Positions 57,242-64,000 of a stretch of DNA of 64,000 nucleotides are shown here, one piece after another (the stretch's first letter is position 1; each line of letters starts with the position of its first letter). Both the position numbers and the translations under genes were made by a program. This stretch comes from Maridesulfovibrio sp. (lineage in GTDB: Bacteria; Desulfobacterota; Desulfovibrionia; Desulfovibrionales; Desulfovibrionaceae), in the NCBI RefSeq assembly GCF_963667685.1, contig NZ_OY763930.1, positions 974,501-1,038,500 on the forward strand, in the 5' to 3' direction. Below the pieces are notes generated by a model. It was given only the letters and a program-made list of their open reading frames with translations. It made no database searches and was not told the origin of the DNA.

Positions 57242-58252
57242 ATGCACCGTTTTTACGGTCTGGCCGCTCGGCTTCGCCAAAGCTTTGGGGAGCGGGTCCA
57301 GAAAATACCCCTCGATTTCGGGTTCACCTGTCCCAACCGGGATGGACACCTTTCCCGCGAAGGATGCATCTTTTGCAGCCCGCAGGGTTCCGGCTCCGGC
57401 CTCCACAAACTGTCCATGTCCATCCCCGACCAATGGAGCCACTGGCAGGAAAAACTTTCCAAGCTATACACAGCCAAGCTTTACCTCGCCTATCTACAGT
57501 CATATTCCAACACCTATTGCAGCAGGGAAGAGCTTAAATGCGCCCTCGATCAGCTTAACGGGCTGCCCGGACTGGCCGGACTCTGCATAGGAACCCGTCC
57601 TGACTGTCTGGATAATGAAAAACTGGCCCTGATCAAAAACCTCGGTCTCAAGGAAACATGGCTGGACCTCGGCCTGCAAAGTTCCAACAACGCTACCCTG
57701 GAGCGCATTAATCGCGGCCACACCGCCGAGCAATTTGCCGAAGCCGTGCAAATGGCTCATGGCCACGGAGTAGATGTTTGTGCACATCTCATTGCCGGAC
57801 TTCCCGGTGAATCCAAAGCTGATTTTCTCGAATCCGTGCGTTTTCTAAACGAGTTACCCATTGCCGGGATCAAGTTCCACAACCTGTTTGTCGGCCGGGG
57901 CACACCGCTTAAAAAGCTTTATGATGCCGGTGAATTTACACCAATTGGAAAAGACGAGTATATTGAGGCTCTGGTTGAAGCAATCTCCATCCTGCGCACC
58001 GATATCGTTATTCATCGCCTTAAGGCAGATGCAGTGCCCGGAGAACTTGTCGCGCCGGAATGGGTGCGCCAAAAACGCATCGTGCTCAACGAAATCGAAC
58101 AGGCCATGAAGAAAAAAGAAATCTGGCAGGGCTGCGCACGGCCGGATGCACCGGATGAACCGCCACTTTGGTACGGTCCTTCGGGGAGCCTCCCGGCCAC
58201 CTCGCGGGGCGCCCTGCCGGGGGCCTTAAACCCTTTTGGGAAAAGGGTTTAA
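57242..58252 (+). CDS. Radical SAM protein, YhcC/TIGR01212 type, with repeat-encoded C-terminus
   Basis: 336 aa. The iron-sulfur cysteines lie at C30, C42 and C45 (TCPNRDGHLSREGCIFC), the wide CX11CX2C arrangement typical of the YhcC group; GLQSSNNATLERINRGH and the AHLIAGLPGE segment complete the barrel. The function of the family is not established. AAAGGAG precedes the ATG by 5 bases. The last 24 residues (from about 313) are encoded by repeat copy E and look unlike the family's C-terminus, so the original stop was probably lost. Confidence 0.9.
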   Translation: MHRFYGLAARLRQSFGERVQKIPLDFGFTCPNRDGHLSREGCIFCSPQGSGSGLHKLSMSIPDQWSHWQEKLSKLYTAKLYLAYLQSYSNTYCSREELKCALDQLNGLPGLAGLCIGTRPDCLDNEKLALIKNLGLKETWLDLGLQSSNNATLERINRGHTAEQFAEAVQMAHGHGVDVCAHLIAGLPGESKADFLESVRFLNELPIAGIKFHNLFVGRGTPLKKLYDAGEFTPIGKDEYIEALVEAISILRTDIVIHRLKADAVPGELVAPEWVRQKRIVLNEIEQAMKKKEIWQGCARPDAPDEPPLWYGPSGSLPATSRGALPGALNPFGKRV

Positions 58253-58286
58253 GAATCCCAAAACTTTTTATCAAGGCTTCGCCGAT
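58178..58286. repeat. Dispersed palindromic repeat, copy E, overlapping a gene end
   Basis: Modules CCTTCGGGGAGCCTCCCGG, a GC-rich insert, palindrome AAACCCTTTTGGGAAAAGGG, TTTAAGAATCCCAAAAC and AAGGCTTCGCCG match copy B in order. The first 75 bases are read as the C-terminus of the radical SAM gene. Confidence 0.75.
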
Positions 58287-58307
58287 TAGTTTCCAAGATA
58301 GCAAAAC

Positions 58308-58348
58308 AAAAAGACCGTAATATCCTAGAGGATATTACGGTCTTTTTT
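58308..58348. terminator. Bidirectional terminator
   Basis: About 19-bp stem AAAAAGACCGTAATATCCT / AGGATATTACGGTCTTTTT with a 2-base turn, between the radical SAM gene (+) and the glycosyltransferase (-). Confidence 0.92.
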
Positions 58349-58431
58349 ACTGATTAGCCTGAAAAATTATCTGCGAAGCATAACTAAAACGTCTTTTGGG
58401 AAGAGGGAATGGAGTCCGCCGGAGACATCTA

Positions 58432-59616
58432 TTATTTAAAAACTTCTTCGTAAGCTTTTAATAATTTAGGTTCTTCGTATTTCCATTCCAATTCATTGCG
58501 AACGCGGTTATAGCCGAACCTACCCATTTTCTCACGCATTCCCGGGTCATCAAGCAACTGCAAAATCTTGTCTCCCATATCTTTGGGATCGTTCTTGGCG
58601 GCATAAAGAGAAGCCCACTGTGCGGAAAAACGTCCTTCGGTCAGATCAAATTGGACTATAGGTTTACCAAGCGCCATGTATTCCATGATTTTGTTCATGG
58701 TGGATTTGTCATTCATGGCATTGGCCCGGTCAGGGTTCACGCAGATATCAGCGGTATTGAGCATCTCAAGCAGCTCCTGATCAGGAACCCTTCCGGTAAA
58801 AGTTACATAGTCGGAAACATTAAGTTCTTCAGCCAGTCTTTTCATTTCTTCCAGCGAAGTTCCGCCACCGACCAGCCCGAAATGCACATCATCCCGTTTA
58901 AGGTCATGAACGATATAGCTCACAGCTTCCAAGAGCAGATCAAGCCCTTCCTGCTTGCCCATGACCCCCACGTAACCCACAAGGTACTTACGACCTTTTT
59001 TGAGCGACTCAACAGCGGGAATGGTCCGCAACCGTTCAAGCATGGGGCCGCTGCGCACAACATGGACTTTTTCCGGTTTCATACCGCCGCGCCGGATGGC
59101 AATTTTCTTGTATGACTCGTTTGTGGCGATGGAAACATCGGCAGACATGAAAGTCGCCTTTTCCAGCCAGACCATCAGCCTCCATAAGAAATCACGCTTA
59201 TTGAACTTTGCTTCGTAAAGCTCGGGATTGATATCGTGATGATCAAAGATAAATTTGGTCTTGTAAAACAGCTTGAATATCAGCGCGACAAGAAAAAGCA
59301 GATCCGGGGGGTTACAGGCATGGATAACATCAAATCCCTGCTCCCGGCGCACTTTCCACGCCAGTCTGAAGGTATGCCAGAGCGCGGCGCTGTATTCCAC
59401 GGCATACCCTTTTGCTCCTTCACCTTCCATAGGCAGGTTGTAGCGGTAGATATGAATCCCATCTATTTCTTCATAGAATTCTTCATAACCCTTACCTGTG
59501 GGGCAAATGATGGAAACAGTGTATCCCGCGCCATGCAAAGACTTAGCTTCCTGCCAGACTCTGCGGTCAAATGGGGAAGGAAGGTTTTCAACAAGAATTA
59601 AAACTTTTCGCGCCAC
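58432..59616 (-). CDS. GT4-family glycosyltransferase
   Basis: 394 aa, GT-B fold. N-terminal VENLPSPFDRRVWQEAKSL, then IHACNPPDLL and IFDHHDINPELY; the C-terminal donor domain has VGYVGVMGKQEG and the E-x7-E-like CVNPDRANAMNDKSTMNKIM in part. Transfers a nucleotide sugar onto a polysaccharide intermediate. GTG start with GGAG 6 bases upstream. Last gene of the three-gene polysaccharide set. Confidence 0.9.
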   Translation of the reverse strand: MARKVLILVENLPSPFDRRVWQEAKSLHGAGYTVSIICPTGKGYEEFYEEIDGIHIYRYNLPMEGEGAKGYAVEYSAALWHTFRLAWKVRREQGFDVIHACNPPDLLFLVALIFKLFYKTKFIFDHHDINPELYEAKFNKRDFLWRLMVWLEKATFMSADVSIATNESYKKIAIRRGGMKPEKVHVVRSGPMLERLRTIPAVESLKKGRKYLVGYVGVMGKQEGLDLLLEAVSYIVHDLKRDDVHFGLVGGGTSLEEMKRLAEELNVSDYVTFTGRVPDQELLEMLNTADICVNPDRANAMNDKSTMNKIMEYMALGKPIVQFDLTEGRFSAQWASLYAAKNDPKDMGDKILQLLDDPGMREKMGRFGYNRVRNELEWKYEEPKLLKAYEEVFK

Positions 59617-59643
59617 AAGAAGCTCCGCTTTATACTTTCTATT

Positions 59644-60957
59644 TTACCAGCAAATACCGTCAATTGCCCCGCCTTCAGGGGAAGGTTCAGTTATCCTGAC
59701 CAGATCAACAACAACCTGCCCGGGACGGATTCTGGCCTGGATATCTTTAAATTCAGGTGAATTATTGCCGATGACAATGGTTTCGGCATGCTCCAACACA
59801 CTTTCTATGTCGTCGACCATAAGCTTTGAAATGTGGGGTATGCGATTCATGATGTAATCGCGGTTAGCGCCGAGCAGCTTGGCGGTATTCACATTGCGGT
59901 CATAGAGACTAAGTTCATAGCCCTTGCCTATAAGCTGCTCGATGACTGCCACCAGAGGACTCTCACGCAGATCATCAGTCCCGGCTTTGAAACTGAAACC
60001 AAGAAAACCGACCTTTCGATTACCCTTATCCATAATCAGGGACAAACCGCGCTGGATGTGACGCCTGTTACTGCGCAGCACGTTACTTAAAAGCGGAAGA
60101 TCAACTCCCATAATATTCGCTTTGTAGGTAAGGGCTCGCACATCTTTTGGCAGGCAGGAACCGCCAAAAGCAAACCCCGGCTTAAGATAGTAGCTGGAAA
60201 TATTGAGCTTTGTGTCCTGGCAGAAAATATCCATGACCTTATGGCTGTCGATGCCTGCCTCTTTGCAGACCGCACCTATTTCATTGGCAAACGCAACCTT
60301 GACTGCATGCCAGTTATTGTCGGCATACTTAACCATTTCGGCAACTTCCATATCCGTCCTGATCAGCGGAGCACCAATACCGGCATATAAGGAAGCCAGC
60401 ATCTCGCCACTTTTCGGGTCGCTCTCACCTATAACGGTCTTAGGAGGATTGTAGAAATCGTAAACAGATGTTCCTTCGCGCAGGAACTCAGGGTTGTTGC
60501 ACACCCCGAAATCAACGCCTGCAACCTTACCGGAACCGGCCTCAAGCGCAGGAATAACCACAGAACGCATTGAACCCGGTAGGATCGTGCTGCGGATTAC
60601 TACCACATGAAATTCATCTTTGCCTTTGAGTACCGTACCGATTTCAGAGCAGACCCTCTCCACATAAGACAGATCAAGACTACCATTGGGCTTGCTGGGT
60701 GTCCCCACACAGACAAGGGAAATCTCGGATCCCTGAATAGCTTCTTCAGCAGAGGTTGTTGCCCGTAAAATGCCATCCTGTACAGCTTCACGCAGGATAT
60801 CTCCGATCTCGTCTTCGATGATCGGAGTCTGCCCGCTGTTAATAATATCAACCTTGGTTTGGTTGGGGTCAACCCCGATAACTCTATGTCCTTCTTTAGC
60901 CAGACAACCTGCGGAAACTGCTCCCACGTATCCCAAACCGAACACACTAACTTTCAT
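59644..60957 (-). CDS. AlgD-like GDP-mannose/UDP-sugar 6-dehydrogenase
   Basis: 437 aa from the ATG at 60957 (GGGGAG 5 bases upstream). Rossmann motif VFGLGYVGAVSAG, then the catalytic cysteine in FGGSCLPKDVRALTY, preceded by CQDTKLNISSYYLKPGFA, which matches GDP-mannose 6-dehydrogenase AlgD better than UDP-glucose dehydrogenase. It oxidises the C6 alcohol to a uronic acid with 2 NAD+. Downstream of the heparinase-like gene by 10 bases, which suits an alginate-like uronate polymer. Confidence 0.88.
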   Translation of the reverse strand: MKVSVFGLGYVGAVSAGCLAKEGHRVIGVDPNQTKVDIINSGQTPIIEDEIGDILREAVQDGILRATTSAEEAIQGSEISLVCVGTPSKPNGSLDLSYVERVCSEIGTVLKGKDEFHVVVIRSTILPGSMRSVVIPALEAGSGKVAGVDFGVCNNPEFLREGTSVYDFYNPPKTVIGESDPKSGEMLASLYAGIGAPLIRTDMEVAEMVKYADNNWHAVKVAFANEIGAVCKEAGIDSHKVMDIFCQDTKLNISSYYLKPGFAFGGSCLPKDVRALTYKANIMGVDLPLLSNVLRSNRRHIQRGLSLIMDKGNRKVGFLGFSFKAGTDDLRESPLVAVIEQLIGKGYELSLYDRNVNTAKLLGANRDYIMNRIPHISKLMVDDIESVLEHAETIVIGNNSPEFKDIQARIRPGQVVVDLVRITEPSPEGGAIDGICW

Positions 60958-60967
60958 TACCGCTCCC

Positions 60968-62953
60968 CTACTCAAAATTATATTTAAATACAGTTAAGTA
61001 CTCTGTTTTTCCTGCTAAACGACCTTTCCAGACGATAGTCGGCGAAGGAGTCTTAAAATCAAACCTTCTGGAAATCCAACCTAAGGGGATCTCATCATTG
61101 CCCTTATATAGCTTAGGTTTCAGGGAGCATTCCGGCATTGATATTTCCAGTGTGGATTTAGCTGACCGCACCAGAACCATATCTGCTTCAATTTCAACCG
61201 TGCAGGATTCCGCAGTATGCCAAAAAATTTCAACCTCATGTTCTTCCGAACAATCCAACCTGTCTGAAACTTCAATTACACCCGCATCCTTTAAAAAAGT
61301 GATGCTGCGAGAATGCGTAACCGGATCACTCAAGCGGGTATATCCATCATGCCTGCCGCTGAAAAAATCCTCTTCTGCTGATAGGCCGAAAGTATCGCAC
61401 ATGGCATTGGCATGTCTGGTCCACATGAAGTTACCACCCGATACCGACTGATCCAGACCGTCGATGCGCACCGTGTTGTGGGCCGAAGTCCCTTTGAAGT
61501 AATCCCGCCATTTGCGCTCAGTATGATAGGCAAACGTCCCCGGATCAATTAGTAATTCCTCGCCCCCGATGGATAATACCATGGACAGGGCATCCGCATG
61601 CCCGTGCGCGGCAATGGAAGTAAACCCCAACGGTCCTGCATCCACGATCAGCTTTACCTCACGGTCAGTCTCAAAATCACGTCCCAAAATATAGTAGCCA
61701 CCGTCAGGGTAGCTGCGCCGGAAACCTTCTGCCTCGCTCTGCTCAGAGCTCAACAATTCGTTAAATCTCGATTCTCCCTCTTTTCCTAAAAGACAACGGC
61801 TTTTGTCATCAAAGAATCCTGCCTTTTGCGCAAAGTCCGCACGAGTAAAAAGAACGGCACCGCTTGCCAGCAACGACCTGTAAACAGAAAAAGAATCATC
61901 CGGCACAAAACGAACCATAACAGCATCGTCGGAATCACCGATCATGGGGAGATTGAGATTAGTATCCGCCATTGATCCGATGAATTCTATCATCGACTCC
62001 AGCTGCATCCAATAAGCATCAGAGAAGGAAACATTATTTTCCTGACCTATAATACCGCAAAGCAGCAGCATATCGGCTACTTCATGATGATACCAGATGC
62101 CTTGCTCCCTATTGCAGCCATCCGGGAAATTCTGAATGATAGCTTCCTCTTCAAGCCCGGCTTTGGCTTTCCTCTGCCAGCCGGAACTTTCCTTCCAGCA
62201 GGGCCAGACAGTAGAGCCGACAAATAATCCCATATACTCTCCAAGCAAATGATTGTTCGCTGAAGAGAAACGGGAAAAGTACCCATTGATAAAATGACAG
62301 TGCTGATAAATTGATTCCAACCAACGAGAGCGGAATTGCTGTCCTTCACTCCCGGTAAAGAGAACCGAATCCTCCCCTCCGAGGAGATGCCACGCAAAAG
62401 CCCAGTTGACCAGCCGTACACCGAGCTCAAGGGAACTGGTCCAATTAACTCCAAGCAGATACGGACACTCCTCAAACCACGACTGCAACAATTCCCGGCA
62501 GCCATTCGCATACTTTTGATCACCGGAAAAACTATAAGCCTGAGCAAGTGTGACCAGCTCCAGATGACGGTTGGGCTCCCAGAGATATTTGATATTCCCG
62601 ACCAGCGCTTCATCCCGGTAATTGAGCTTCTTACCAAACTTGAGAGGCGCGGTAATCCCTGTCAAAGGATCACGATTCCATTTTGGCGGGAACCCCAAAT
62701 TACAACCACGAAGGGCAAAAACATTAAAATAACCGCTCAAAATTTTATCTGCTGCCCGAAGATGCAAATCCTCATCAGCCACAGAGATACAACCATCTAC
62801 AACGGAACGGCTTTTCCCTTGCACCAGCCCGGGACTAGCGACGCAAAACCCTTTAGCCTGTGACTCAGTCTGACAGGCTTTACGTACCCGGTAGGTCACT
62901 TCCGGGGCACTCATCCGCATCAAGCGGGCAATCAACCATGAAATATTTTTCAT
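60968..62953 (-). CDS. Heparinase II/III-family polysaccharide lyase-like protein
   Basis: 661 aa if it starts at the ATG at 62953 (MKNISWLIARLMRMSAPEV, the usual beginning); an ATG 27 bases upstream is possible and neither has a good ribosome site. N-terminal alpha-toroid (NWAFAWHLLG, FSSANNHLLGEYMGLF, GIWYHHEVADMLLL) and C-terminal beta-sandwich with GHADALSMVLSIGGEELLID in part and the following TFAYH. Such proteins cleave uronate glycans and often sit in export clusters. First gene of the set; no signal peptide is obvious. Confidence 0.88.
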   Translation of the reverse strand: MKNISWLIARLMRMSAPEVTYRVRKACQTESQAKGFCVASPGLVQGKSRSVVDGCISVADEDLHLRAADKILSGYFNVFALRGCNLGFPPKWNRDPLTGITAPLKFGKKLNYRDEALVGNIKYLWEPNRHLELVTLAQAYSFSGDQKYANGCRELLQSWFEECPYLLGVNWTSSLELGVRLVNWAFAWHLLGGEDSVLFTGSEGQQFRSRWLESIYQHCHFINGYFSRFSSANNHLLGEYMGLFVGSTVWPCWKESSGWQRKAKAGLEEEAIIQNFPDGCNREQGIWYHHEVADMLLLCGIIGQENNVSFSDAYWMQLESMIEFIGSMADTNLNLPMIGDSDDAVMVRFVPDDSFSVYRSLLASGAVLFTRADFAQKAGFFDDKSRCLLGKEGESRFNELLSSEQSEAEGFRRSYPDGGYYILGRDFETDREVKLIVDAGPLGFTSIAAHGHADALSMVLSIGGEELLIDPGTFAYHTERKWRDYFKGTSAHNTVRIDGLDQSVSGGNFMWTRHANAMCDTFGLSAEEDFFSGRHDGYTRLSDPVTHSRSITFLKDAGVIEVSDRLDCSEEHEVEIFWHTAESCTVEIEADMVLVRSAKSTLEISMPECSLKPKLYKGNDEIPLGWISRRFDFKTPSPTIVWKGRLAGKTEYLTVFKYNFE

Positions 62954-63159
62954 CTGCACAACAAAAGAACCCTGCATCATTAAAAGGACATATAATCAGG
63001 CCGCAAGATATCATAATCCCCCCACACCCGCTATTGCTCTTTCCCAAGGCGAAAGAACCAGCATACCTCATAATTCAAACCACACTCAACAAACCAGGCG
63101 GTGAGGCCTTATTGAAAAGCCTTTGAAAGATAGGGGATGGCGGCTGAGGGAGGCATTAC

Positions 63160-63196
63160 AATAGAAACGGCCCGTACGCATACACGCACGGGCCGT
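63160..63196 (-). terminator. Terminator after pstA
   Basis: 9-bp stem ACGGCCCGT / ACGGGCCGT with a 12-base loop; on the minus strand followed by TTTCTATTG. Confidence 0.75.
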
Positions 63197-63228
63197 CCCA
63201 AGCACGGTCAAGAGGGTGAGGATGAAAT

Positions 63229-64000
63229 CTATTTGTTACCTTTTCTCTGCATCCTTGCACGGATATAGATAGCCAGCATATTCATGCTCAGCACAAGGGT
63301 GATCAGCACGAGCGAGGTCCCGTACTGGATGTGCCTTGTTTTTTCGATCTCGGTTCCGGCGGTTGCCAGAACATAGATGTGGTAGGGAAGCGCCATGACA
63401 TCATCAAACAGGGATTCCGGCATTTCAGGAGTAAAAAATACTGCCGCGGTAAACATAATCGCTGCTGTTTCTCCGGCAGCCCTTGAAAGGGTCAGAATAG
63501 CACCGGTGAGCATCCCGGGCAGTGCGGACGGAAGAACTACTTTATATATGGTCTGCCATTTTGTTGCGCCCAACCCGAGGGATGCTTCGCGGTAAGTCTG
63601 CGGAACTGAACGCAGGGCTTCTTCGGATGCGCCGATGACAAGGGGAAGAGCCAGCGCACCAAGAGTACAGACCCCGGCCAGAATACTTACGCCCATCCCC
63701 ATAACGGTAACGAAAAGAGACAGGCCGAACAGACCGAAAACGACAGAGGGAACACCGGCAAGGTTATTGATTCCAAGGCGGATAATGCGCACCAGCCTGG
63801 GCGACGTTGCATATTCGTTGAGGTAAATTGCAGTGGCTATACCCCAGGGCAGAGCGATCATGAGTGCCCCATAGCTAAGGACGATGGTTCCCACGATACA
63901 GGGTAAAATTCCACCGGCGGTCATGGATTCGCGGGGACTCTCTGTAAGGAATTCCCAACTCATGGCCGGAAGGCCATAGTAAAGAACAAAGCCGACGATG
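63229..64000 (-). CDS. pstA: Phosphate ABC transporter permease PstA (5' end outside window)
   Basis: The frame stays open past the ATG at 63963 to the window edge (adding IVGFVLYYGLPA), so the gene is cut. The visible 257 residues have about five TM segments, the PstA motif NLAGVPSVVFGLFG, and the ABC-contact EAA loop TYREASLGLGATKWQTIYKV in part. Inner-membrane channel subunit for high-affinity phosphate uptake with PstC, PstB and PstS. A terminator follows, so pstB is not downstream. Confidence 0.94.
   Translation of the reverse strand, partial: IVGFVLYYGLPAMSWEFLTESPRESMTAGGILPCIVGTIVLSYGALMIALPWGIATAIYLNEYATSPRLVRIIRLGINNLAGVPSVVFGLFGLSLFVTVMGMGVSILAGVCTLGALALPLVIGASEEALRSVPQTYREASLGLGATKWQTIYKVVLPSALPGMLTGAILTLSRAAGETAAIMFTAAVFFTPEMPESLFDDVMALPYHIYVLATAGTEIEKTRHIQYGTSLVLITLVLSMNMLAIYIRARMQRKGNK

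Overview
This 64 kb window looks like core chromosome of a Gram-negative, flagellated or chemotactic, anaerobic deltaproteobacterium, most likely a marine member of the Desulfovibrionales (Maridesulfovibrio/Desulfovibrio type). The inference rests on gene content and order (split ATP synthase operon with paired b and b' subunits behind a bactofilin and mre-mrd cell-shape block, UbiA-type prenyltransferase of the kind found with futalosine menaquinone synthesis, several methyl-accepting proteins and loose phosphorelay parts) and on moderate GC. It was not checked against any database. No rRNA, tRNA, CRISPR array, transposase or prophage was seen.

Layout. 1-8.9 kb: a DEAD-box helicase cut by the window edge, an aminotransferase, an outer-membrane barrel, an MFS permease, a YgjP-type metallopeptidase, then a loose row of small signalling or exported proteins (STAS, DsbA-like, CheD, an exported acetolactate decarboxylase, Hpt). 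9-23.4 kb: uvrA, an HD-GYP phosphodiesterase, an AT-rich orphan membrane/coiled-coil gene, folD, coaX-eno, a MerR regulator followed by htpG, an Hpt and response-regulator pair, a LysE exporter, and purD-purE. 23.5-29.6 kb: a nitrogen operon amtB-PII-glnD that continues into a chemoreceptor and is preceded by a good sigma-54 promoter. 30-35.1 kb: a sigma-54 activator followed by a hydantoinase/oxoprolinase-like ASKHA protein and a histone-deacetylase-like amidohydrolase with a C-terminal zinc-ribbon-like tail; this is the most intriguing unassigned gene set. 35.2-45 kb: a PAS chemoreceptor, UbiA and YdcZ, then tyrS, ymdB, rny, 6S RNA, zapA, a small zapB-like gene and glmU, all on the minus strand. 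45-57 kb: F1/b ATP synthase genes with their own sigma-70 promoter, preceded by bactofilin, rodA, mrdA, mreD, mreC and mreB. 57-64 kb: a radical SAM protein, a three-gene acidic exopolysaccharide set (heparinase/lyase, AlgD-like dehydrogenase, glycosyltransferase) and the end of a pst phosphate-transport operon.

Beyond genes, the window carries about half a dozen degenerate copies of a dispersed intergenic palindromic repeat (near 2.6, 11.8, 28.2, 40.0, 40.9 and 58.2 kb), one of which supplies the C-terminus of the radical SAM protein. Several hairpins are not explained as ordinary terminators, notably one with a purine-rich (or, on the other strand, C-rich anti-Shine-Dalgarno-like) loop at 30.1 kb. 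Many starts were moved from the longest open frame to a downstream codon with a good Shine-Dalgarno; GTG and TTG starts are common here.
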